Shown piece by piece: positions 35,596-44,347 of a stretch of 64,000 nucleotides of DNA. Every line of letters starts with the position of its first letter. Position 1 is the first letter of the stretch. The notes below the pieces were generated by a model. That model saw only the letters and a list, made by a program, of their open reading frames with translations. It had not been told where the DNA came from and did no database searches. The position numbers and the translations under genes were made by a program. Location: the NCBI RefSeq assembly GCF_020567375.1, contig NZ_JAJBZM010000002.1, forward strand, positions 1-64,000, given 5' to 3'. Origin of the DNA: Janibacter melonis. Lineage in GTDB: Bacteria > Actinomycetota > Actinomycetes > Actinomycetales > Dermatophilaceae.

Positions 35596-36390
35596 TCAGA
35601 TCGAGCGGGGGTGCGCGACGAGGTCGTCGGCGTCGGCGTCGCCGACCGCGGCGAGCGCCCTGCTCGCCCGGGCGCACACCTCGAGCACGACCTGCTCGTT
35701 GCCCACACCCAGCACCGCGCCGGCCGGCCCGGTGACCGCGAGCGAGGCGACCGCTGCCCCCGACGCGTCCTTGACGACCGAGGCGACGCTGCCCACCCCT
35801 TCGACCGTCTCGCCGTCGTCGAGCCCGACCCTCGTGCGCGCGACCCGGGTCAGCTCGACCCGCAGCGTCTCGCCGTCGGTGATCGTCCGGCTCGTGAGCG
35901 CGGGCAGCGGACGCGAGCAGACGCGCTCCGCGGCCGCTCGGTCGAAGGCGAGGAGCGCCTTGCCGAGCGAGGTGCAGTGGGCGGGCTGCCGCCCCCCGAT
36001 GCGCGAGGGCGAGTGCGCGCGGTGGATGCCGTGGAGCTTGTTGAGGAAGAGGATCTCGTCGCGATCGAGCACCCCGAGCTGGCAGGTCTGCCGGCTCGCC
36101 TCGTACAACGACGCGAGGAAGGGCGTGAGCACGACCTGCAGCCGCGCGACGAGCGAGTTGCTCGGGATCGCGAGGTTCGTGCCGAAGAGCGGGCCCGTGC
36201 GGTAGCCGTCCTCGTGCCGCTCGACGGCGCCGTTCTCCTCGAGCGTCGTCACGAGACGGAAGACCGTCGACTTGGGCAGCCCCGTGCGTCGGGCGAGCTC
36301 GCTCACGCCGAGCCCGTCGGTGCCGAACTGGTCGACGACGGCGAGCAGCTGGACCGCGCGGTCGACGGAGGTGACCCTCTTCGGTGCCAT
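35596..36390 (-). CDS. IclR-family transcriptional regulator (MhpR-like)
   Basis: A 264-aa regulator: winged helix-turn-helix at about residues 8-65 (LGVSELARRTGLPKSTVFRL) and an IclR effector domain from about 80 (PAHCTSLGKALLAF is the conserved signature near 140). It lies between mhpA and the MFS gene, and matching palindromes are found at both promoters. In E. coli the IclR-type MhpR activates mhp genes with 3-HPP; a similar role is likely but not shown. Confidence 0.9.
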   Translation of the reverse strand: MAPKRVTSVDRAVQLLAVVDQFGTDGLGVSELARRTGLPKSTVFRLVTTLEENGAVERHEDGYRTGPLFGTNLAIPSNSLVARLQVVLTPFLASLYEASRQTCQLGVLDRDEILFLNKLHGIHRAHSPSRIGGRQPAHCTSLGKALLAFDRAAAERVCSRPLPALTSRTITDGETLRVELTRVARTRVGLDDGETVEGVGSVASVVKDASGAAVASLAVTGPAGAVLGVGNEQVVLEVCARASRALAAVGDADADDLVAHPRSI

Positions 36391-36431
36391 GCTGGGTCCC
36401 CCTTCGTCGACCTGATCAGGCTACGCCCGGC

Positions 36432-36448
36432 GTGCCGCCTGGTGGCAC
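36432..36448. promoter_or_regulatory. GTGCC-N7-GGCAC palindrome between IclR and transporter genes
   Basis: GTGCCGCCTGGTGGCAC has the same arms and spacing as the mhpA-promoter site. It lies 41 bases from the IclR start and 68 from the transporter start, fitting autoregulation plus control of uptake. Confidence 0.7.
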
Positions 36449-36516
36449 GACTCCTGGTGCGCCCGCCCGCGGACCCCGCCAATGAGGACGGTCACCGCTT
36501 CCGTGAAGGGACCCCC

Positions 36517-37890
36517 ATGATCAACGACGATCTCCGCTCGACGGCGCCCGCCGCCCCGCCCGCGGCCCTGGCCACCTCGACGCCGACCGAGCGCCGGCGC
36601 GCGCAGGCCTCGAGCTTCCTCGGCTCCGCGGTCGAGTACTACGACTTCCTGCTCTACGCGGCGGCCGCCGGTCTCGTCTTCCCCGAGCTGTTCTTCACGG
36701 GGATGGACCAGGGCGTGGCGATCCTGCTCAGCTATCTCACCCTCTTCACCGGGTACATCTCGCGGCCCATCGGTGGTCTGCTCTTCGGGCACTTCGGCGA
36801 CAAGATCGGTCGCAAGCGGATGCTCTTCATCACCCTCATGGTCATGGGGCTCGTCTCGATCGCCATCGGCCTCATGCCGACCGCCGGCTCGATCGGCATC
36901 GCCGCCCCGATCCTTCTCGCGCTCATGCGGCTGCTGCAGGGCTTCGCCGTCGGCGGCGAGTGGGCCGGCGCGATGCTCATGTCGATGGAGCACTCGAAGT
37001 CCGAGTCCCGCGGCATCGGCGCGTCCATCGCGATGGCGGGTGCCCCCTTCGGCGCGGTGCTGGCCACCCTCGTCCTCGCGCTCACCTCGTCGGCGACCGG
37101 TGACGCCTTCCTCGAGTGGGGCTGGCGGGTGCCCTTCCTGCTCTCCGCGGTCGTCGTCGCCGTCGGTCTCTACCTGCGCACGCGGGTCTCGGAGAGCCCG
37201 GAGTTCGAGGCCGCTCGCGAGCGCGGCGAGGTGCACACCGGTCTGCCCGTCGCGATCCTCGTGACGAAGTACCGGCGCGCCGTCCTGCTCGGCACCCTCG
37301 GCGTCATGGCGCCGCTCTTCATCCAGAGCCTGCTCGCCGTCTTCATGGTCCCGTACGTCGTCGAGGCGGGAGTCGTCACCCGCGAGACCGCCCTGTACAT
37401 GCTCACGCTGAGCAACTTCGTGCATGTCTTCACGATCCCGTTCTTCGCGTGGGTGAGCGACCGGGTCGGGCGGCGCCGCACGATGGTCGCGGGCGCGATC
37501 TTCTCCGCCGTCGCGATCTGGCCGATGTTCGCCCTCTTCGACAGCTCGTCACCGGGCCTCGTCGCGCTCGCCTTCCTCGTCGGCAACCCGCTCATCCAGG
37601 CCTCGATGTTCGGCCCGGTCGGCGCCTACCTCTCGGAGATGTTCGAGCCCACCGCGCGGTACTCGGGCGTCTCGGCGACCTACCAGCTCGGCTCCCTCCT
37701 CGGCGCCGGCCTCGCCCCTCTCGTCGCGCAGGAGCTCGTCACCGCCGACGCCGGGACGCGCGACCTCGGTCTGTACATCGTGGCCGCGTACGTCGTCAGC
37801 GGCCTGGCCGTGTGGTTCTCGCGCAACGCGGGAGAGCGAAGGGGTGACCCCACCGTCGCTGAGCCGGCCCGGACCCCGGTCGACGCCTGA
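36517..37890 (+). CDS. MFS transporter, metabolite:H+ symporter type (probable aromatic acid uptake)
   Basis: A 457-aa major-facilitator protein with 12 predicted helices. It has the MHS-type N terminus AQASSFLGSAVEYYDFLLY, the loop 2-3 motif GHFGDKIGRKRML, GEWAGAMLMSMEH in helix 5 and the loop 8-9 motif SDRVGRRRTM. Position in the mhp locus and the shared palindromes suggest uptake of phenylpropionate or hydroxycinnamate compounds. E. coli MhpT belongs to a different MFS subgroup, so the symbol is withheld. GAAGGG precedes the ATG. Confidence 0.88.
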   Translation: MINDDLRSTAPAAPPAALATSTPTERRRAQASSFLGSAVEYYDFLLYAAAAGLVFPELFFTGMDQGVAILLSYLTLFTGYISRPIGGLLFGHFGDKIGRKRMLFITLMVMGLVSIAIGLMPTAGSIGIAAPILLALMRLLQGFAVGGEWAGAMLMSMEHSKSESRGIGASIAMAGAPFGAVLATLVLALTSSATGDAFLEWGWRVPFLLSAVVVAVGLYLRTRVSESPEFEAARERGEVHTGLPVAILVTKYRRAVLLGTLGVMAPLFIQSLLAVFMVPYVVEAGVVTRETALYMLTLSNFVHVFTIPFFAWVSDRVGRRRTMVAGAIFSAVAIWPMFALFDSSSPGLVALAFLVGNPLIQASMFGPVGAYLSEMFEPTARYSGVSATYQLGSLLGAGLAPLVAQELVTADAGTRDLGLYIVAAYVVSGLAVWFSRNAGERRGDPTVAEPARTPVDA

Positions 37891-37902
37891 TCGACACCGC
37901 AG

Positions 37903-37955
37903 AGTGAGCGCGAATCGCCGGTACGCCTCGTGGGTAGCGGCGATTCGCGCTCACT
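37903..37955 (+). terminator. Terminator hairpin after the MFS gene
   Basis: AGTGAGCGCGAATCGCCG (37903-37920) pairs perfectly with CGGCGATTCGCGCTCACT (37938-37955) around a 17-base loop. It lies between convergent genes (transporter and SDR) and can end both transcripts. Confidence 0.8.
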
Positions 37956-38003
37956 GAACCGTGCGAAGGGGGTCACGTGCCGTCGTCGTCACCGACCCGG
38001 TGA

Positions 38004-38771
38004 TCAGATCGCTGTGTACCCACCGTCGATGACGATGTCCTGACCGGTGAGATAAGAGGACGAGTCGCCCGCGAGGAAGGTCACCAGTCCTGAAAGGTCC
38101 TCCGGCCGGGCCATCCGCCCCTGGGGGATCCGGGCCACCCAGTCGTCGTGCAGGGCGGGCTCCTCGTCGAGGATGGCCTGGGTGAGATCGGTGAGGACAT
38201 ACCCCGGGGAGATCGAGTTGACCCGGATACCCGATGCCGCCCACTCCACCGCGAGCGACCGGCCGAGGTGAGCCACGGCGGCCTTCGACGCGTTGTAGGA
38301 CGCTGCCCACTGAGGCACGTTGACGATCGAGCCGGACATCGACGCGATGAAGATGGCGCTGCCCGACGTGCCCGCGTTGAGGAGCCCGTCGCCGAAAGCC
38401 TGCGCCGAGAAGAAGGTCCCCGAGAGGTTGACGTCGATGACCTTGCGCCACTGCTCGGCGGTGACCTTGACGGAGTCTCCGTTGATCTCTATCCCCGCGG
38501 CAGTCACGAGGACCCGAGGTACGCCGAGCTGCTTGCGCACAGCCTTGAAGGCCTCGGCGACGGCAGCCTGGTCGGTGACGTCGACCCGCCTGCCGTAGGA
38601 CTGCACGCCGAACTCCTCGGAGATCGCCTCGGCCTCTACCTCGACGGAGTCGAGGAGGTCGAGGATCGCGACCCCGACGCCCTGAGCGGCGAGCGCGCGG
38701 GCCAGCTCGAGGCCGATGCCCCGGGCGCCGCCGGTGATGACGGCGCTGCGGCCGTCGAGTGTGCTGGTCAT
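38004..38771 (-). CDS. SDR-family NAD(P)-dependent oxidoreductase
   Basis: A 255-aa classical short-chain dehydrogenase: cofactor motif TGGARGIG near residue 14, VTAAGIE (NAG-like motif), catalytic Ser in IASMSGS, Tyr-Lys in YNASK and the closing SPGYVLTDL. It is the last gene of the kinase/isomerase operon and probably oxidises a polyol or reduces a keto sugar. The ATG at 38771 directly precedes the Rossmann strand. A 43-base gap separates it from the TIM-like gene. Confidence 0.9.
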   Translation of the reverse strand: MTSTLDGRSAVITGGARGIGLELARALAAQGVGVAILDLLDSVEVEAEAISEEFGVQSYGRRVDVTDQAAVAEAFKAVRKQLGVPRVLVTAAGIEINGDSVKVTAEQWRKVIDVNLSGTFFSAQAFGDGLLNAGTSGSAIFIASMSGSIVNVPQWAASYNASKAAVAHLGRSLAVEWAASGIRVNSISPGYVLTDLTQAILDEEPALHDDWVARIPQGRMARPEDLSGLVTFLAGDSSSYLTGQDIVIDGGYTAI

Positions 38772-38814
38772 CGTGGATCTCCTTGTCGGACGGTGGGTGA
38801 TCGCGTTGCGTGAA

Positions 38815-39510
38815 TCAGGGGTGCGCCCGGTCCCACCCGGCACGCGTCGCGGCGATGAACGCCTGGGCGGCTGCGAGTGGATCGGGAGCGTGGACGACGC
38901 CGCTGGTCGACCCGGTGCCGTCCGCGCCCGCAGCCATGAGCGCCTCGGCCACAGCGGGCGTGGCGACCCCACCGGCATGCATGGCGAGGACGTCCTCGGC
39001 GCGACCGCGGATCGCCTGCGTCGACCCGCCCACCCAGTCCCGGGGTCCGCTGCCCGCGGTGCCGATGAGCTCCGCCGGCTCGAGGAGGACCACCGTCGGC
39101 CGCAGGTCGGCGGCCCTCATGGCCTCGTCGCAGGTCGAGGCGCACACGATCGTGCGCAGTCCGTGGTGACGGGCTCGGCCCACGAGGGCGGTGAGGACCT
39201 CGTCGGTGAGCGGGTCAGCGTCGTGGTTGAGCATCACTCCGTGAGCTCCCGCGTCGACGAGCGACTCGGCCGTCACCCTGTTCATCGACGGCCCGGCCGT
39301 CTCGCGATCCATGCCCTGCGCGAAGACGAGCACCCCGTAATCCCCGTCTCGGATCGGGGCGATCATCGCCGTCGGCACCGTCACGACGACGGTGACCTCG
39401 TGCTCGGCTGCGGCCCGGCCGGCGACGGCCGCCAAGGCCTCCACCTCGCTGCGTCGCATGAGGTTCTTCGGACCGATCTCGAAGAAGGGACCGACGAGCT
39501 CGGGCGTCAT
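38815..39510 (-). CDS. Triosephosphate isomerase-like protein
   Basis: A 231-aa TIM-barrel protein whose start FFEIGPKNLM resembles the archaeal-type and catabolic TIM homologues rather than the glycolytic enzyme. ILLNHD-like segment AHGVMLNHDAD and VVLLEPAELIG carry the expected catalytic His and Glu regions, and AGADGTGSTSG is the phosphate-gripping loop. In erythritol and threitol pathways such homologues (EryH type) isomerise or racemise tetrulose 4-phosphates; that role here is inference. The start overlaps the previous stop (ATGA). Confidence 0.82.
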   Translation of the reverse strand: MTPELVGPFFEIGPKNLMRRSEVEALAAVAGRAAAEHEVTVVVTVPTAMIAPIRDGDYGVLVFAQGMDRETAGPSMNRVTAESLVDAGAHGVMLNHDADPLTDEVLTALVGRARHHGLRTIVCASTCDEAMRAADLRPTVVLLEPAELIGTAGSGPRDWVGGSTQAIRGRAEDVLAMHAGGVATPAVAEALMAAGADGTGSTSGVVHAPDPLAAAQAFIAATRAGWDRAHP

Positions 39511-40313
39511 GCACCCATGAGCGCACGCAGACGCTCCGCCGTCGCCGGGAGCGACTCAGCGGGGTCGCCCTCCGTCGAGCACTCGAGGTTGACCGCCCCG
39601 GTGAAGCCGATCTCGTGGAGCGCTCCGAAGATCGACTCCCAGTCCAGTCGCCCATGGCCGGGCAGGAGCCGGTTGTTGTCGCCCAGGTGGACGTGAGCGA
39701 CCTTCTCGCCAGCTGCGAGGATGGACGACGCGACGTCGACCTCCTCGATCGACATGTGGAAGGTGTCGGGCAAGAGCGCGGCGTTGGGGTGGTCGACCGC
39801 CTCGATCATCGCGAGGTTGTCGGCCACGAGGTTGAGGTACCGGCACTCGTACCGGTTGATCGGCTCGAGCAGGACCCGGCCGGGCGTGCCCTCGACCACC
39901 TCGAGCACCTCGCGGTAGAAGTCGAGGAACCTGTCACGCTGACCCTCGTCGAGCTGCTGGAACGGGTGGAAGAGCGGTAGAGGATCCCGAGCCCCGTACT
40001 CGTACTCGATCTCGGTCACGGTGCCGATCTCGGCGCAGACCGATGCCGCGTCGAGGTACATCGCGCGGCAGCGCGCCCTCAGCTCGGGATCGGGGTCCAT
40101 GGCGTGGCCGTATATGTCGTCGATGAGCACGAACTCCACGGGACGGATGCCGGTGCGGCTCTCCAGCGACGCGAGCTCACGCCGTACGCCGTCATCCCAC
40201 TCAGCCAGGGGCTGGAAGACGGCGAGGGCGTCGTAGCCCCACCGCTTGAGCAGCTCTGCCTTCTGGGTGAGGGTGTGGCCGGGGATCATCGGGGACGAGG
40301 CGGCAAGCTTCAT
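39507..40313 (-). CDS. Sugar phosphate isomerase/epimerase (xylose isomerase-like TIM barrel)
   Basis: A 268-aa AP endonuclease 2/xylose isomerase-like barrel. Metal ligands are expected in LLEPINRYE (Glu), DTFHMSIEE (Asp, His), HVHLGDNNR (His) and NLECSTEGD (Glu). It resembles EryC-like proteins of polyol clusters. It overlaps the kinase gene upstream and the TIM-like gene downstream by four bases, so the three are translationally coupled. Substrate unknown. Confidence 0.87.
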   Translation of the reverse strand: MKLAASSPMIPGHTLTQKAELLKRWGYDALAVFQPLAEWDDGVRRELASLESRTGIRPVEFVLIDDIYGHAMDPDPELRARCRAMYLDAASVCAEIGTVTEIEYEYGARDPLPLFHPFQQLDEGQRDRFLDFYREVLEVVEGTPGRVLLEPINRYECRYLNLVADNLAMIEAVDHPNAALLPDTFHMSIEEVDVASSILAAGEKVAHVHLGDNNRLLPGHGRLDWESIFGALHEIGFTGAVNLECSTEGDPAESLPATAERLRALMGA

Positions 40314-41794
40314 CGTCGGTCTCCTTCGGTGGTGACGAACAGTCGTTCGAGGTACGTCTCGAAACGGCGGTACCGCTCGTCTCGGTGGTGTCCAGGGCTG
40401 GGTGAGTACGTCCGGGTCTCCGGGGCTGCGAGGCTTGTCGCATCGGCGACGTCCCCGATCAGCCCCGCCGCCACAAGCGCGAGGGCAGCAGCGCCGCGGC
40501 AGGTCGCCTCGCGCTCGTCCGGGACGAGCACGTCGATGCCGCACACATCGGCCTTCAGCTGGTTCCAGAAGGGCGAGGACGCCCCGCCCCCGGTCGAGAC
40601 GACGCACCCGGTGCCGCTCGGGCTGAGGTACTCGACGTTGCGGCGCAACAGGTGGGCGACCCCCTCCTCGACCGCGTACGCGAGATCCGTCGACGTGTGC
40701 CCCAGGTCGATCTCGAGGAATGCCCCACGCGCGTGAGTGAAGAAGTCAGGGGGGTTCACGCCGGTCAGGTACGGCAAGAAGATCGGGCCACGGGCACCGT
40801 CACCTCTTCGGACAAGAGCGGATTCCAGGTCGTCGTACCGCATGCCGCCCAGCGCCTCGCGACGGAACCACTCGAGCGACACCCCTCCGCTGTCGACGCC
40901 GTTGAAGAGGACGATCTCGTCGGGCCGCAGCCCGGCATGGAAGGAGACCTTCCGGCTCGGGTCGAAGGACCAGCCGGCGGTGAGCATGGACAGCGAGAGG
41001 ACGGTGCCGGCCGACTCGCTCACGACGTCGGGGAGGTAGCTCCCGGTCCCGACCATCGCGCAGAAGTGGTCCAGGGCTCCCACGTTGACCCGGTACGAGC
41101 TCGCTGGCGGCAGCTGCTCCGCCACGTGGTCCAGAACAGGCCCGAGGTCGACACCTGCCTGGACGACGGGGGGCAGCGTCTCCTCGGGCACTCCCACCAC
41201 GTCCAGCATGTCCCGCCAGTAGCAACCGGCTCGCACGTCGTAGAGGTAGGTAAAGCCCCGCGTCGTCACCTCCCCCACGCACGTCCCCGTGAGGCGCCGG
41301 GCGATCTCGTCCTTGATCATCAGCACTGACGCAGCACGTTCGACCGAGCGCGGTTCGTGGCTGGCCAGCCAGCGCAGCTTCATGGCCGGCCAGGTGGCGG
41401 ACGGGGTCGGCTGCCCCGTGACGGCGAAGGCCTCGTCGACCCCGAAGACCTCACCGATGTGTGCGGCCTCCGCGGTCGCCCGGTCGTCCAACCATGACAT
41501 CGCAGGGCGTACAGGCTCCCCGGCACGGTCGTTGATGACGAGCGACTCGGCCTGCCCCGTGAGGACCACGACCGCAGGGTGCCCCGCCAGGTCGTCCTGG
41601 GTCCGGGCGCACTCCCACATCTGGTCGACGACCAGGTCGAAGAGAGCGGATGCGGAGAACTCGACACGCACGCCCGACGTCACGTACCTGGATGGGGCGG
41701 ACGACACCGCGAGCCGACGCAGCTGTGCGTCGAAGAGGACGACCTTGACGTTGGTCGTCCCCAGGTCGACGGCGTAGATGAGCACGCTAGTCAC
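40310..41794 (-). CDS. FGGY-family carbohydrate kinase
   Basis: A 494-aa sugar or polyol kinase with two actin-like domains: phosphate-1 motif AVDLGTTNVKVVLFD at the N terminus, WLDDRATAEA (sugar-contact region), FNGVDSGGVSLEW, and the adenosine segment STGGGASSPFWNQLKADV near residue 405. Family members phosphorylate pentoses, tetritols, glycerol or similar. The GTG at 41794 overlaps the yjbQ stop. With the isomerases and SDR it defines a polyol- or ketose-type pathway. Confidence 0.9.
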   Translation of the reverse strand: MTSVLIYAVDLGTTNVKVVLFDAQLRRLAVSSAPSRYVTSGVRVEFSASALFDLVVDQMWECARTQDDLAGHPAVVVLTGQAESLVINDRAGEPVRPAMSWLDDRATAEAAHIGEVFGVDEAFAVTGQPTPSATWPAMKLRWLASHEPRSVERAASVLMIKDEIARRLTGTCVGEVTTRGFTYLYDVRAGCYWRDMLDVVGVPEETLPPVVQAGVDLGPVLDHVAEQLPPASSYRVNVGALDHFCAMVGTGSYLPDVVSESAGTVLSLSMLTAGWSFDPSRKVSFHAGLRPDEIVLFNGVDSGGVSLEWFRREALGGMRYDDLESALVRRGDGARGPIFLPYLTGVNPPDFFTHARGAFLEIDLGHTSTDLAYAVEEGVAHLLRRNVEYLSPSGTGCVVSTGGGASSPFWNQLKADVCGIDVLVPDEREATCRGAAALALVAAGLIGDVADATSLAAPETRTYSPSPGHHRDERYRRFETYLERLFVTTEGDRR

Positions 41795-42284
41795 CCATCA
41801 CGTGCAGGTGCACGGTCCGGGTCCGGGGTCGCACCGAGTCGAGGTCGCCGAAGTAGACCCGGCCGAACTCGCCGAGGAGCGGTGCGCCGTCGACGACGGG
41901 CATCACCTCTGAGCGGCCGAGGATGGACGAGAGGATGTGGCCGTCGGTGTTGAGCCCCCACTCCGGCAGCTCGTCACGCAGCTCGCCCGCGTTGCGGATG
42001 TGGATGGGGCCGGGGTGCAGGTACTGGCCCTCGTGCCGGGTCGGCGGGGCGATCTTGGCCAGGACGTTGAGGGTGTCCTGCAGGAGCAGCTGCGTGCCGT
42101 AGTAGGTCACGTCCTCCGACTCCTCCTGGAGCAGCACGCAACAGCTGGTGTGAGCCGAGTAGGCCACGGCGATGCCGTTCCGGACACCGCTCTCGGCGAC
42201 GAGCTCCTCGACCCGCGAGGTGATGTCGAAGAACTCCTGCCGGGCGGGCGTCTCGATCTGGACAGATGCGTGATGGGCGGACAT
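41787..42284 (-). CDS. YjbQ/UPF0047 family protein
   Basis: A 165-aa member of the YjbQ family: AYSAHTSCCVLLQEE, the HEGQYLHPG and NAGELRDELP-like stretch, GHILSSILGRSEV and a C-terminal strand RTRTVHLHVMGD. The conserved His and Cys residues line a pocket; weak thiamin phosphate synthase activity is reported for E. coli YjbQ, but its true role is open. It is the first gene of the kinase operon, suggesting a catabolic role here. Confidence 0.85.
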   Translation of the reverse strand: MSAHHASVQIETPARQEFFDITSRVEELVAESGVRNGIAVAYSAHTSCCVLLQEESEDVTYYGTQLLLQDTLNVLAKIAPPTRHEGQYLHPGPIHIRNAGELRDELPEWGLNTDGHILSSILGRSEVMPVVDGAPLLGEFGRVYFGDLDSVRPRTRTVHLHVMGD

Positions 42285-42370
42285 GACTTCCTCTCGTCGC
42301 GCCGGTGAGGTCGGCCTGATCAGGCTGTCGACGAAGCACCGTCAACGGAAGCCAAAAATTGCGATGATGA

Positions 42371-42387
42371 GATAACCAGCGGTTATC
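42371..42387. promoter_or_regulatory. LysR-type operator between the divergent operons
   Basis: GATAACCAGCGGTTATC is a perfect palindrome with a 3-base centre, 20 bases before the LysR start and 87 before the YjbQ start. A weaker copy (ATAACCTCCGCTTAAC) overlaps the end of the LysR gene at 43309-43324, ahead of the ABC operon. Confidence 0.65.
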
Positions 42388-42406
42388 AGAGGTATGAGGA
42401 GGCGTG

Positions 42407-43312
42407 GTGAACAGGGACGTCAGCCTTCGGCTGTTCAAGTACTACGAGGCGCTGGCGACCGATCTGAACTACCGCAAGGCATCCGAGCGGCTCTTCATCT
42501 CCCAGCCCGCGCTCTCCGCTGCCATCCGCCAGCTCGAGGGCCATGTGGGCGAGCGCCTCTTCGACCGCGACACCCATTCCGTCGCCCTGACCGCAGTTGG
42601 GCGCGAGTGGCTGCCCTACGTCCGGTCCGCCCTTCGCGAGGTGGACAGCGCTCTCGACGCCGTCGAGACGCTGGTCGGCAGTGCGCAGATCCGGGTCGGG
42701 TACCTCACCGGCATGGGGGCCGACCTCCTCTTCGAGCTGTTGGACGGCGTCGAGGACGAGCTGGCGGACATCACGGTCGAGAGCACCGAGTTCGACTTCA
42801 CCGACCCGACGGCCGGCCTCGCGTCCGGGAGCACCGACATCGCTCTCCTGCGACCGCCCGTCGACGTCACCGACCTCGAGATGGTGGTCGTCGCAGAGGA
42901 GTCATGGGTCGCCTGCCTGCCTCGCACCCATCGGCTCGCCGGGCGCGAGGAGCTGCGGATCGACGAGCTCCTCGACGAGCCGATCGTCGTCGCTCCCGTC
43001 TCAGCCGGCCGCTGGCGCGACTACTGGATGGCCGCGGACGCGAGGAAGGGTCGGCCGGCGACGATTGCCGCCGAGGCGGCCACCTACGAGGCAGAGACGA
43101 CCCTCATCGCGCGCGGCGTCGGCATCAGCTTCACGACCTCCTCGCTCATGCGGCTCTACGACCGACCGGGCATCCAGTTCGTGCCCATCGTCGACCGGCC
43201 GATCAGCTACACGGCTCTCGCCTGGCGCTCGGGCAGGCTCTCGGCGTCGGGACGGCAGCTCGTGCAGCACATGCTCTCGCGGACACCGAGCACCTCTCTG
43301 CCCCCGTCATAA
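42407..43312 (+). CDS. LysR-family regulator of the kinase/ABC/amidohydrolase locus
   Basis: A 301-aa regulator. The N-terminal winged helix-turn-helix (about 8-65) contains YRKASERLFISQPALSAAI and a periplasmic-binding-like effector domain follows from about 90. Two GTG codons stand side by side (42404, 42407) after AGGAGG; the second gives the better spacing. It sits between the YjbQ-kinase operon and the ABC operon and likely controls both. Confidence 0.9.
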   Translation: MNRDVSLRLFKYYEALATDLNYRKASERLFISQPALSAAIRQLEGHVGERLFDRDTHSVALTAVGREWLPYVRSALREVDSALDAVETLVGSAQIRVGYLTGMGADLLFELLDGVEDELADITVESTEFDFTDPTAGLASGSTDIALLRPPVDVTDLEMVVVAEESWVACLPRTHRLAGREELRIDELLDEPIVVAPVSAGRWRDYWMAADARKGRPATIAAEAATYEAETTLIARGVGISFTTSSLMRLYDRPGIQFVPIVDRPISYTALAWRSGRLSASGRQLVQHMLSRTPSTSLPPS

Positions 43313-43430
43313 CCTCCGCTTAACGGCAGATAAGACATCGGTCCTTCCGGTCGCCCCGCACCGGACGGTTCACTGCTCGACAACCTTCGGCACCGCCGCC
43401 CGAGGATCTTCGTCAGCAGAGGAAGTCGTC

Positions 43431-43532
43431 ATGACCGCTCAGGTGTCCGCCCCCTTCGCGCCCCGTCCCGTGCTGCCCATGAGACCGAGAGTCCCTGACC
43501 CCAGCGCTCAGGGAGGGGGCGACCTGCGATGA
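43431..43532 (+). CDS. 33-aa ORF leading the ABC transporter operon
   Basis: A short ORF (MTAQVSAPFAPRPVLPM, rich in Pro, ending GGGDLR) with a good ribosome site GAGGAAG eight bases before its ATG. Its stop overlaps the ABC ATPase start (ATGA), implying translational coupling. It has no membrane segment or known motif. It could be a leader peptide or a vestigial gene. Confidence 0.5.
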   Translation: MTAQVSAPFAPRPVLPMRPRVPDPSAQGGGDLR

Positions 43533-44347
43533 GCACCGCCACGACGAGCACCGAGTTCGCGCTCACCGCCCGAGGCGTCCACGTCTTCTACGGGCAGGTC
43601 CACGCCCTGCGGGGCGCAGCCTTCGACTGCCGGCCCGGCGAGGTCACCGCTCTCATCGGGGACAACGGCGCCGGCAAGTCCACCCTCGTCAAGGTGCTCT
43701 CCGGTGCTCTCGCCCCGGACGAGGGGTCGGTCGAGGTCGACGGTCGACCCTTCCTCGCCCGCACTCCCTCGGATGCTCAGGACGCCGGGATCGAGACGGT
43801 CTACCAGGACCTCTCCCTCGCGGCCGACCTCGGACCCGTCCAGAACATGTTCCTCGGACGGGAGATCCGCAGACCTGGGATCCTCGGTCGGCTCGGCTTC
43901 CTCGACGACAAGGCCATGGCTGCCTCCGCCGTCGAGGACTTCGCGAAGCTCGGGCTGCGGGTCGACCCGCGGCGAGGGTCCGTCCGCGAGATGTCAGGCG
44001 GCCAGCGCCAAGGGGTCGCCGTGGCGAAGGCCGTGAGCTGGGCCAAGCGCGTCGTCCTGCTCGACGAGCCGACCGCGGCACTGGGCGTCGTCCAGACCAA
44101 GGGCGTGCTCGACATGGTGCGTCGGGTCGCCGACCAGGGGCTGGCGGTAGTCCTCATCACCCACAACATGACAGACGTGCTCAGCGTCTCCGACCGTGTC
44201 GAGGTCCTTCGTCTCGGCCAGCGCGTCGCGAGCATCGAGCGGCGCGACGCCACCCTCGAACGACTGGTCGCCGAGATGACGGGCGGGACCGCCCCCGAGA
44301 GCGAACCCACGACCGACCTCAGCTCGGACCAGGAGGACCAGCGATGA
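43529..44347 (+). CDS. Ribose-type ABC transporter ATP-binding protein
   Basis: A 272-aa single ABC domain: Walker A GDNGAGKST, signature MSGGQRQGVAVAKAV and Walker B VVLLDEPTAALG, followed by the H-loop LITHN. CUT2 (ribose/xylose-type) transporters usually carry two fused ABC domains; this single-domain form resembles the FrcA/YtfR-short class. ATGA overlaps link it to the ORF before it and the permease after it. Confidence 0.9.
   Translation: MSTATTSTEFALTARGVHVFYGQVHALRGAAFDCRPGEVTALIGDNGAGKSTLVKVLSGALAPDEGSVEVDGRPFLARTPSDAQDAGIETVYQDLSLAADLGPVQNMFLGREIRRPGILGRLGFLDDKAMAASAVEDFAKLGLRVDPRRGSVREMSGGQRQGVAVAKAVSWAKRVVLLDEPTAALGVVQTKGVLDMVRRVADQGLAVVLITHNMTDVLSVSDRVEVLRLGQRVASIERRDATLERLVAEMTGGTAPESEPTTDLSSDQEDQR

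Noticed and set aside
33703-36516. Very long forward frame leading into the MFS gene
   Set aside because: It is antisense to mhpA and the IclR gene; only the part from the ATG at 36517 has a real transporter sequence and a ribosome site.
36411-42324. CCTGATCAGG shared by 36411-36420 and 42315-42324, both upstream of regulators
   Set aside because: A 10-base palindrome twice in 64 kb with no third copy and two unrelated regulators; better, longer palindromes exist in both gaps.
41787-42406. TPP riboswitch upstream of yjbQ
   Set aside because: No THI-box-like sequence is present, and YjbQ's link to thiamin is weak.
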